Source: Bacteroidota bacterium
GTDB lineage: Bacteria > Bacteroidota > Bacteroidia > Bacteroidales > PXBB01
Direction of reading: 5' to 3'
NCBI GenBank assembly: GCA_022708385.1
Contig: JAKIYU010000175.1
Location: 1-5,748 of the forward strand
Length of the DNA stretch: 5,748 nucleotides
In this document: positions 1 through 5,318 of the stretch, in pieces
Numbering within the stretch: position 1 is the stretch's first letter
Layout: each line of letters begins with the position of its first letter
Program-made: the position numbers and the translations under genes
The notes under the pieces: generated by a model
What the model was told of the DNA's origin: nothing
Database searches by the model: none
The model's input: only the letters and a program-made list of their open reading frames with translations

Positions 1-1078
1 TGATGCCCGGTGTGATTATAATTAATATTGATGCTGAAAGCACTAATGTATTATAAATACTGCTTTGACGCCTGAACAGTTTTGATACAACAATTACGGT
101 AAACATGGTTGCTGCCCTTTGCACTGAAGGGGCCATACCTGTGATAAGAACATAAAACCAAATACACAAAATAATAATCAGCGCTTTAATTACTTTACCC
201 CACTTTTTTTTATCTAAAAAAAATAGCGTATAGTTTATCAAAAGGAATATTATTCCGACATGCAAACCTGAAACGCAAAGAATGTGAATGGTTCCTGCAG
301 CCGAATAGCTTTTAAGCAGGTCGGCATCGAGCTTGTCGCGCACACCCAAAATAAGGGCCAGTACAACAGCATACGCATCTCCTTCCAGACCCGAAGAGGC
401 AAGCTTTTCCTGTAGGTAATTTCTGGCTTTATAACCAAGTTTAAATAGGTTATTGCCGTAGCCTGAACCCACCTTCCTCCATTGGCCATCTCTGATATAA
501 GATTGATGAAAAATGTTGTCGTCAGCTAAATAGGAACGGTAATTAAACTCATGTGGGTTTAGCGGTGGTGAAACCGGCGTAAAATGTGCTTGCTGAACTA
601 TTCTGTCGCCATATTTTAAACACATGGATTGGGATTCCCTTTCGAAATACTGAATAACTTTACCGGTTGTTTTTACCCATTCCTGCCCCTTTTTAACAGC
701 AATGACTTCAAGGATTGTTTTAACGGCATTCTTTCGCACCATTGGCGGTTCACATACTTCAACCAGTACATATCGGTCATTATAGGGTTGCTTTGTAAAA
801 TGGTTTGAATTATTAAGTTCATTGTAGTTGTAGTAGAAAATATTACCCGATATAAACAGTGCGGAAGTTATAAATAAGCCCTCCACAAAACGAGTTTGGT
901 AAGTGAGTTTTTCGCTGTCCCTTTTCTTAAACAGGCTATAAAGTAAATAGACAAGTAATATGCAAGCGACGATATAAAATAGTGTAAATATTCCGGTATG
1001 CCAGGTTTTTCCGGCAATAATACCTGCCAGCAATGGTAAAAATAAGCGCAGCAAAGGTATTCTTTCAAAGAAGGTCAT
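1..1078 (-). CDS. comEC: ComEC/Rec2-family DNA internalisation channel, N-terminal part (runs off left edge)
   Basis: Translating the minus strand from the ATG at 1078 gives 359 uninterrupted codons to the window edge; the C-terminal half is outside. ComEC is the inner-membrane channel that carries single-stranded DNA into the cytoplasm during natural transformation. Visible order: hydrophobic segments at about residues 9-27, 31-49 and 65-80; a soluble region at about 82-235, matching the DUF4131/OB-fold part; then the competence domain. That domain shows ALILGVRD (241-248), the hallmark SGLHVG (270-275) and GMAPSVQRAATM (314-325), with further membrane helices at about 264-288, 296-313 and 343-358. 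The start fits because ATG comes six bases after the upstream spoIID-like stop and the first residues (MTFFERIPLLRLFLPLLAG) are a normal ComEC N terminus. There is no Shine-Dalgarno, as usual in Bacteroidota. It is probably co-transcribed with the upstream SpoIID-domain gene. Whether the C-terminal metallo-beta-lactamase-like domain is present cannot be seen. Confidence 0.95.
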   Translation of the reverse strand, partial: MTFFERIPLLRLFLPLLAGIIAGKTWHTGIFTLFYIVACILLVYLLYSLFKKRDSEKLTYQTRFVEGLFITSALFISGNIFYYNYNELNNSNHFTKQPYNDRYVLVEVCEPPMVRKNAVKTILEVIAVKKGQEWVKTTGKVIQYFERESQSMCLKYGDRIVQQAHFTPVSPPLNPHEFNYRSYLADDNIFHQSYIRDGQWRKVGSGYGNNLFKLGYKARNYLQEKLASSGLEGDAYAVVLALILGVRDKLDADLLKSYSAAGTIHILCVSGLHVGIIFLLINYTLFFLDKKKWGKVIKALIIILCIWFYVLITGMAPSVQRAATMFTVIVVSKLFRRQSSIYNTLVLSASILIIITPGI

Positions 1079-1084
1079 AGCTGT

Positions 1085-2248
1085 TTATTTGTTCAATTTC
1101 AGAATATCTTCGTAACTGACAATATAGACGTCGGTATAATAATACTTAATAATTGCATCGTACGAAAATCCCTGGTTTATCATCTCCATGGCTCCTTCCT
1201 GGCAAAGACCTACACCATGCCCGAAGCCCTTTCCTTTAAACAGCAATGTTTCTCCTTCATCATATATAGAGAAAAATGTGGATTTTAATTTCAGATCGTT
1301 TCGTAATAATTTAAGATGTATGGGTGTCATGTCGAGAAAACTAACTTTCCTTTCATTTAGTTGCCTGAAGTTGCATGCTTTCTCAACCATGGCAGTGTCC
1401 TCTATGGGAAATTGAAATGTCTTGAAAAGGTAATTGAGAAAATTTTGCTTATTAATGCGATACTCCCAAAAGGCATTTTTGCTCTTTAAACAGAAAGTAT
1501 CCCTGATGCTTTTAAGGTAAGTGGAAGGAAGCGACCATACATTTTCAGAATTTACTGTTTGACCACCGCAATTGGAGTGGAATACAGCAGATATGAAGTT
1601 TAAGTCTTTATCGATGATAACGAAATAGCGTGTGTTTTCAACAGCATTTAAAATTTCTTCTGTACGACACTTGCCGTAATAAACCTGGCAATGCTCCTTG
1701 TCGCATACATTGAACCCTTCTTCTATATGTCGCCTGATATTTTTGAGTACGTATGTTCGGCATGCTACAGCCTGAACTTTGTAAAACTCTTTGTTTTTAA
1801 ACATTCCAACTTCTGCTTCCACAACACCGGCTACATATTTCTCAATATCAATGTTGTTGATTATTCGCAATGAACCATCGGCCGATGTCAGGGTAAAATC
1901 ATCTTCAAAATTTCTTGTGTGATATTTGCCCGATGGCTTTATTTGTAAGACGCCATCTTTTGCTTTTGATTTGATGTACAAAGATTTGAGCCCGTGAGAT
2001 GAAGCCTGTCCCTGTGATTTTATAGTTATCTTCTTGCCCTCGGCTGTAATGGTGGCACTGCAGTTTTTCTCCAGAGTAAAAAGACAGTTGCCTGATTCAA
2101 AGGAATATTCCCCCGATATTACAGTAACAGTTATTTCTTTAATATAGGTAGTATTATATATGTTGACATTAATAATATGAGAATACGCAAATAATTCGTA
2201 AGTATTAAGCCATGACAATAGCCCTAATAAAAATAGCAAACGCTTCAT
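1085..2248 (-). CDS. Secreted SpoIID/LytB-domain protein (peptidoglycan lytic transglycosylase-type / amidase enhancer family)
   Basis: A 387-residue protein with a signal peptide (K2 R3, hydrophobic core about 4-21), so it acts in the envelope. The SpoIID/LytB domain starts at about residue 130. Visible motifs: YVAGVVEAEVG (138-148), where E146 aligns with the catalytic glutamate of Bacillus SpoIID; QAVACRTY (159-166); CDKEHCQVYYG (182-192), the cysteine pair that holds zinc in SpoIID; HSNCGGQT (224-231); and the C-terminal signature GKGFGHGVGLCQEGA (339-353). SpoIID of sporulating Firmicutes cleaves glycan strands lacking stem peptides during engulfment. Bacteroidota do not sporulate, so a general wall-remodelling role is inferred. 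Residues 24-125 are beta-rich by eye and would form the accessory N-terminal region common in non-sporulating homologues. The gene sits 68 bases after the kinase remnant and six bases before comEC, so it probably forms a transcription unit with comEC. All key motifs are intact. Family assignment is firm; the in vivo substrate is not known from sequence. Confidence 0.95.
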   Translation of the reverse strand: MKRLLFLLGLLSWLNTYELFAYSHIINVNIYNTTYIKEITVTVISGEYSFESGNCLFTLEKNCSATITAEGKKITIKSQGQASSHGLKSLYIKSKAKDGVLQIKPSGKYHTRNFEDDFTLTSADGSLRIINNIDIEKYVAGVVEAEVGMFKNKEFYKVQAVACRTYVLKNIRRHIEEGFNVCDKEHCQVYYGKCRTEEILNAVENTRYFVIIDKDLNFISAVFHSNCGGQTVNSENVWSLPSTYLKSIRDTFCLKSKNAFWEYRINKQNFLNYLFKTFQFPIEDTAMVEKACNFRQLNERKVSFLDMTPIHLKLLRNDLKLKSTFFSIYDEGETLLFKGKGFGHGVGLCQEGAMEMINQGFSYDAIIKYYYTDVYIVSYEDILKLNK

Positions 2249-2252
2249 CCAA

Positions 2253-2260
2253 CAAAAATA
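2253..2260 (-). promoter_or_regulatory. Possible -7 box upstream of the SpoIID-domain gene
   Basis: On the minus strand this reads TATTTTTG, an exact match to the Bacteroidota -7 consensus TAnnTTTG. It lies only four bases before the ATG at 2248, so transcription would begin at or next to the start codon and the mRNA would be nearly leaderless. No -33 TTG is found at normal spacing. In such AT-rich DNA this may be chance. Confidence 0.25.
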
Positions 2261-2271
2261 TAAAATAATTA

Positions 2272-2290
2272 CATACCACTTGTTAGTATG
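2272..2290 (-). terminator. Weak candidate terminator after the kinase locus
   Basis: Five-base inverted repeat CATAC (2272-2276) / GTATG (2286-2290) with a nine-base loop. On the minus strand it is followed by a T-rich tract (about 2271 down to 2253). It lies between the kinase stop and the SpoIID-domain start, where a terminator would make sense. The stem is short and weak, so readthrough into spoIID-like/comEC is quite possible. Confidence 0.25.
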
Positions 2291-2292
2291 AT

Positions 2293-2315
2293 TTTATTGT
2301 AAATTTTGCAATAAA
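2293..2315. repeat. AT-rich inverted repeat just after the kinase stop codon
   Basis: A perfect seven-base inverted repeat, TTTATTG (2293-2299) and CAATAAA (2309-2315), with a nine-base loop, begins one base after the kinase stop codon on the minus strand. It has no T-run directly behind it, so it is a poor intrinsic terminator alone. It could protect a 3' end or be part of a composite termination region with the hairpin that follows. Confidence 0.35.
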
Positions 2316-2316
2316 C

Positions 2317-2895
2317 TTAACTCTTTTTCAATGTAAAGGCAAAGGTAGTTCCTATGCCAATGCTACTTCTGACATTAATAGTCTGATTATGGGCTTCAAT
2401 GATGTGTTTGACGATTGATAGGCCCAGTCCTGAGCCGCCATGTTGAACAGAACGTGCTCCGGGTGTTCTGTAAAAGCGTTCGAATATACGGTTCAGGTCT
2501 TCTTTGTCAATGCCCATGCCATTATCGCTTACTTCGATAAGGATATGTTCATCCATATCGAAGCAGCTTACCTTTGTTCTTCCACCGTTTTTACCATATT
2601 TAATCGAGTTGTCTATCAGGTTGACAAGTACCTGCCTGATACTGTCGTGGTCGGCTATCACATTAACAATTTTGTCGGTGTTTTTGCTTACGTATAGCTG
2701 GATGTTGTTTTCTTTGGCTTTCACTTCAAGAAAATCGAAAACTTCATTCACCAGTTCAATCATGTCGAATTTCTTAAAATTCATTCTGAGCTCTCCGGAT
2801 TCAAGTTTGGATATGGCATCCAAATCATTAATGATGTTAATCATCCGGTCGATGCTTTTTTCAGTCCTTGACAGGTATTCCCTGTTTATGGTCAT
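2317..2895 (-). CDS. C-terminal kinase fragment: late dimerisation helix plus HATPase_c domain
   Basis: Open frame of 192 residues if read from the ATG at 2895, which was an internal methionine of the parent kinase (…GGLED-MTINREYLSR…). It keeps the second part of the dimerisation region (residues 1-37, ending KLESGEL) and a complete ATP-binding domain: N-box NLIDNSIKY (92-100), G1 box DNGMGI (124-129), F-box FERFYR (138-143) and G2 box GGSGLGLS (153-160). There is no H-box. The ATG is 16 bases past the TGA of the upstream fragment, so translation by reinitiation is conceivable and would yield a soluble ATPase-like domain unable to autophosphorylate. I treat it as a remnant of the broken kinase rather than an independent gene; the frame and domain are certain, its expression is not. 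Confidence 0.7.
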   Translation of the reverse strand: MTINREYLSRTEKSIDRMINIINDLDAISKLESGELRMNFKKFDMIELVNEVFDFLEVKAKENNIQLYVSKNTDKIVNVIADHDSIRQVLVNLIDNSIKYGKNGGRTKVSCFDMDEHILIEVSDNGMGIDKEDLNRIFERFYRTPGARSVQHGGSGLGLSIVKHIIEAHNQTINVRSSIGIGTTFAFTLKKS

Positions 2896-2911
2896 ATCTT
2901 CCAGACCACCG

Positions 2912-3355
2912 TCAAGTAAGGTCAGTATGTAACCCTGTATGTTGAAAATGGGCGTTTTTAATAAATTCCCTGCGATATTTCTCCATCTGCTTTAATTGGT
3001 CAATCTCTTTTGTACGGTCGTTATGCCATTCCATAACCTGTTCATTGACCTTTTCGATGATATTTTTCTCATTGAGTATATTCTTTTTAGTATTCATTAC
3101 ATCTGGTTTCTTAGGGGCTTTAAGGCTATGAATATTTTTATAAATAACTTTAATTTTATTCCATATATATATGTTCAAAATTTTGTAAAGTACAAAATAG
3201 GTAAGGGGCATTAAAACAATTGCAAAAATAAATAGGGTAGGATAGTTGGGCTTTTCGTAAACAATTATAGAAGAAATACCATAAATAAGCAAGGTCGTCA
3301 ATGTAACAATGCCCGATGTGAATAATGCGATGGATCTGGGATTGGAAAATTTCAT
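2912..3355 (-). CDS. N-terminal kinase fragment: two membrane helices and coiled-coil linker, truncated by frameshift
   Basis: 147 codons from the ATG at 3355. Transmembrane helices at about residues 9-33 and 40-64 have only a short loop between them (about 34-39), so there is almost no periplasmic sensor domain. Such a kinase would sense a membrane, cytoplasmic or protein-partner cue rather than an external ligand. Residues 66-130 form a charged linker leading into the dimerisation helix (EKYRREFIKN, 125-134). From A135 the sequence is out of frame (13 residues) and ends at the TGA at 2912-2914. The start is fixed by the three-base gap after the response-regulator stop and an A-rich leader. 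As it stands the product would be a membrane anchor with no kinase domain. Confidence 0.7.
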   Translation of the reverse strand: MKFSNPRSIALFTSGIVTLTTLLIYGISSIIVYEKPNYPTLFIFAIVLMPLTYFVLYKILNIYIWNKIKVIYKNIHSLKAPKKPDVMNTKKNILNEKNIIEKVNEQVMEWHNDRTKEIDQLKQMEKYRREFIKNAHFQHTGLHTDLT

Positions 3356-3358
3356 TTT

Positions 3359-4051
3359 TTACTGATTCTCATATTTATAACCGACTCCCTTTATGGTTTT
3401 TATATTATTGCAATTGAGTTTTTCGCGTATTTTCCTTACGTGAACATCAATAGTCCTGTCGCCAACAATAACCTGATTGCCCCAGACATTCGAAAATATT
3501 TCGTTTCGTGTAAAAACTTTATTGGGCTTCGATGCCAGCAAAAGAAGCAACTCAAACTCTTTGCGCGGTAATATATGTTCTGTACCGTTGAAAGTTACTT
3601 TGTATTTTTCTTTATCAATTGTCAGTGAACCTATTGTCAGTACATTTTCTTTTTCCGCTTCTGTTCTTTCAAACCTCCTGAGCAATGCTTTAACACGACT
3701 CGTAAAAACCTTAGGACGGATAGGCTTACTGATGTAATCATCTGCTCCGGCTTCAAATCCTGCTATTTGTGAATAATCCTCTCCACGGGCAGTTAAGAAT
3801 GCTATAATGGTATGCTTTAATTCGGGATATGTTTTTAGTTCATTGCAGGTCTCAATGCCATCCATTTCAGGCATCATGACATCGAGTATAATCAGGTGCG
3901 GCCTTTCCTTCTTGGCAAGCTTAATGGCCTCTTTACCATTATTACAGGTGACTACACGATAGCCCTCACGCCTGAGGTTATAACCCAAAAATTCAAGAAT
4001 GTCAGGTTCATCATCTACCAGAAGTATTGTGTAATTATTGTTTTCCATCAT
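3359..4051 (-). CDS. OmpR/PhoB-family response regulator with winged-helix DNA-binding domain
   Basis: 230 residues, the normal length for the family. Receiver domain about 6-122: acidic pair D13 D14, phosphoacceptor D57 in LIILDVMMPEMDG, switch threonine T87 (FLTARG) and K109 (YISKP). The winged-helix Trans_reg_C domain spans about 137-228, with recognition helix around 199-212 (RTIDVHVRKIREKL) and the C-terminal hairpin KGVGYKY. It is a cytoplasmic transcription factor controlled by phosphorylation, and its partner should be the kinase encoded three bases downstream, whose H-box is lost. Two ATGs are adjacent (4051 and 4048); the first is used here but either is possible. It resembles the PhoB/PhoP-like regulators paired with short PhoR-like kinases in Bacteroidota; a phosphate role is not shown by the sequence. 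All catalytic residues are present, so it could still be phosphorylated by another kinase or by acetyl phosphate. Confidence 0.96.
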   Translation of the reverse strand: MMENNNYTILLVDDEPDILEFLGYNLRREGYRVVTCNNGKEAIKLAKKERPHLIILDVMMPEMDGIETCNELKTYPELKHTIIAFLTARGEDYSQIAGFEAGADDYISKPIRPKVFTSRVKALLRRFERTEAEKENVLTIGSLTIDKEKYKVTFNGTEHILPRKEFELLLLLASKPNKVFTRNEIFSNVWGNQVIVGDRTIDVHVRKIREKLNCNNIKTIKGVGYKYENQ

Positions 4052-4069
4052 GTGTTTTATTAATCAAAA

Positions 4070-4077
4070 CAAAAATA
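4070..4077 (-). promoter_or_regulatory. Candidate -7 box for the two-component operon
   Basis: The minus strand reads TATTTTTG, matching the Bacteroidota -7 consensus TAnnTTTG, 18 bases before the regulator ATG at 4051. That spacing would give a leader of roughly 10-15 bases. No TTG-type -33 element lies at the usual distance upstream; the nearest TTG on this strand is at 4113-4111, too far away. Chance matches are common in DNA this AT-rich. Confidence 0.45.
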
Positions 4078-4137
4078 GGAAAAATTTTACCATTATCCTG
4101 ATTTACTGTTCAATATAATGAGGGAATTATTGATTAT

Positions 4138-4163
4138 TTAAAATTAAATTAACACAAACTTAA
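4138..4163. promoter_or_regulatory. TTAA motifs at 11-base spacing, possible response-regulator binding array
   Basis: TTAA occurs at 4138, 4149 and 4160, exactly 11 bases apart, with an extra copy at 4144. The array ends just before the candidate -7 box of the dehydrogenase promoter, where a -33 element would sit. PhoB/OmpR-type regulators bind head-to-tail repeats with an 11-base period, and a gene for one starts 87 bases away. The DNA is very AT-rich and the units (TTAAAATTAAA, TTAACACAAAC, TTAATATTTTA) agree well only in TTAA, so this is a hypothesis. Confidence 0.25.
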
Positions 4164-4170
4164 TATTTTA

Positions 4171-4178
4171 TATTTTTG
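4171..4178 (+). promoter_or_regulatory. Candidate -7 box for the dehydrogenase/hydrolase unit
   Basis: TATTTTTG matches TAnnTTTG and is the same octamer seen on the other strand at 4070-4077. Transcription would begin near 4183, giving a leader of about 20 bases to the ATG at 4203. This also helps exclude the upstream in-frame ATG at 4176, which lies inside the box. No TTG -33 element is visible at the usual spacing. Confidence 0.5.
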
Positions 4179-4202
4179 CTTATACAATACAAAACTATAA
4201 TT

Positions 4203-5312
4203 ATGACTGAAGAAGTAAAATGGATACCCTTTGATGTGGTAGAAAAATTTATGATTGATGTGCTTGCCGTATGCGGAGTTCCTCAAACAGATGCCGAAAT
4301 CTGTGCCGATGTGCTTATTACCGCCGACAAGTATGGCATTGACTCGCATGGTTCAAACCGATTGAAACCAATTTATTATGATAGAATTAAAGAGGGCATA
4401 CTGAATCCTGTAACGCATTTTGAAGTTGTCAGGGATGGTTTGGCTACGGCTGTTATCGACGGGCATAACGGTATGGGGCATGTAATAGCAAAGAAAGCCA
4501 TGCAGATGGCTATAGATAAGGCATCGACATTTGGCATGGGCATGGTGGCTGTACGCAACTCGACCCATTATGGTATAGCAGGATACTATGCGCTTATGGC
4601 TGCAAAAAATAACATGATTGGAATTACCGGCACCAATGCCCGTCCTTCTATTGCACCTACTTTTGGGGTCGAGAATATGCTGGGAACTAACCCGCTTACT
4701 TTTGGTATGCCCTCCGATGAAGATTTTCCGTTTTTACTCGATTGTGCCACATCTATTACCCAAAGAGGTAAGATTGAACTCTATGCACGTCAGGGTAAAG
4801 CCTGCCCTGAAGGCTGGGTGATTGACGAAAATGGCAATGCCACTACTGATGCCACGCGGATATTGGACGACCTGAATAAGGGGAAAGCGGCTCTGTCGCC
4901 CCTGGGTGGTATTGGCGAAGACCTTGGCGGCTATAAAGGATACGGTTATGCCACAGTCGTTGAAATTCTTTCTGCGGCCTTGCAAAACGGCGCTTTCCTT
5001 AAAATGCTTTTGGGTATTGAAAATGGGAAAAAAGTTCCGTATCCCTTGGGACATTTTTTTATAGCAATTGATGTTAAAGCCTTTGTTGATGTGGATGATT
5101 TTAAAAAAACTACAGGGGATATTTTAAGAACGCTGCGAAATTCAAAAAAAATGCCCGGACAAAAACGTATTTACACAGCTGGAGAAAAAGAATACGAAAC
5201 CTGGATGTATCGTAAAAATAAAGGTGTTCCCTTTAATAAACAACTGCTGAATGAATTTTATAACCTGGCCGTGGAAACTCAACTGACTCAATATGGCAAA
5301 TATTTTAAATAA
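4203..5312 (+). CDS. Ldh_2-family NAD(P)-dependent oxidoreductase (malate/L-lactate dehydrogenase-like)
   Basis: 369 residues of the COG2055 family, which is unrelated in fold to classical LDH/MDH and reduces 2-oxo acids or oxidises 2-hydroxy acids with NAD(P) in the cytoplasm. Members include malate, L-lactate, ureidoglycolate, 2,3-diketogulonate and piperideine-2-carboxylate enzymes. Motifs: GIDSHGSNRL (45-54) with conserved H49; VRNSTHYGIAGYY (117-129) with H122; ITGTNARPSIAP (141-152); GTNPLTFGMP (161-170); LDCATSITQRGKIELYA (179-195); and GGYKGYGYATVVEIL (242-256). An in-frame ATG at 4176 would add nine residues, but it overlaps a likely promoter box and family members start near the …WIPFD… region, so 4203 is chosen; its leader is A-rich without a Shine-Dalgarno. 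The next gene follows after six bases, implying one transcript. The exact substrate cannot be told from sequence. Confidence 0.93.
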   Translation: MTEEVKWIPFDVVEKFMIDVLAVCGVPQTDAEICADVLITADKYGIDSHGSNRLKPIYYDRIKEGILNPVTHFEVVRDGLATAVIDGHNGMGHVIAKKAMQMAIDKASTFGMGMVAVRNSTHYGIAGYYALMAAKNNMIGITGTNARPSIAPTFGVENMLGTNPLTFGMPSDEDFPFLLDCATSITQRGKIELYARQGKACPEGWVIDENGNATTDATRILDDLNKGKAALSPLGGIGEDLGGYKGYGYATVVEILSAALQNGAFLKMLLGIENGKKVPYPLGHFFIAIDVKAFVDVDDFKKTTGDILRTLRNSKKMPGQKRIYTAGEKEYETWMYRKNKGVPFNKQLLNEFYNLAVETQLTQYGKYFK

Positions 5313-5318
5313 AACGGT

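Larger units (their letters stand above)
2317..3355 (-). pseudogene. Sensor histidine kinase, PhoR-like, broken by a 20-base deletion that removes the H-box
   Basis: Together the two pieces make one OmpR-family membrane kinase: two transmembrane helices, a coiled-coil linker, a dimerisation helix and an HATPase_c domain. The family normally reads EFI-x-NVSHEL-KTPIFNIQGYILTLLDGG. Here EFI (2968-2960) is followed by one surplus base and then KTPIFNIQ in the +1 frame, so seven codons less one base (20 bases) are missing, including the phosphorylated histidine. The upstream frame runs 13 wrong residues to a TGA at 2912-2914. The downstream frame is open from about 2991 and carries intact ATP-binding motifs to the stop at 2317. 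The gene begins three bases after the response-regulator stop, an arrangement typical of a co-transcribed two-component pair. Even a ribosomal +1 shift would not restore the histidine, so the locus should be dead as an autokinase. A sequencing or assembly error is the alternative; a 20-base loss at microhomology argues for a true deletion or a clone variant. Confidence 0.9.

Noticed and set aside
250..489. Minus-strand open frame of 79 codons, and another of 66 codons at 868-1068
   Set aside because: Both overlap the continuous ComEC frame on the same strand in another phase. The ComEC translation carries family motifs and spans the whole region, so these are shadows.
2504..2932. Plus-strand open frame of 142 codons antisense to the kinase
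   Set aside because: Antisense to the HATPase domain, rich in S/L/I as expected from reading Bacteroidota codons backwards, with no recognisable domain. A shadow.
2914..2953. Histidines in the out-of-frame tail (AHFQHTG) as a replacement phosphoacceptor
   Set aside because: They arise from reading KTPIFNIQ codons out of frame, lack the H-E/D-x-x-x-P context, and are followed by a stop with no ATPase domain attached.
2912..2962. Programmed ribosomal frameshift at the A-rich T-AAA-AAC stretch of the kinase
   Set aside because: It resembles a -1 slippery heptamer only imperfectly. A -1 shift leads to a stop within about ten codons, while the downstream frame needs +1. The missing H-box would not be restored in any case.
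4176..4202. Nine-residue N-terminal extension of the dehydrogenase from an upstream ATG
   Set aside because: The ATG is inside the candidate -7 box and the extension (MLIQYKTII) resembles AT-rich leader DNA; the ATG at 4203 is the better start.
4052..4202. Small RNA or riboswitch in the divergent gap
   Set aside because: The gap is AT-rich with only trivial palindromes such as AAAATTTT; no structured RNA element or GC-rich stem was seen.
4734..5054. Minus-strand open frame of 106 codons inside the dehydrogenase
   Set aside because: Lies wholly opposite conserved Ldh_2 motifs and shows no domain of its own.
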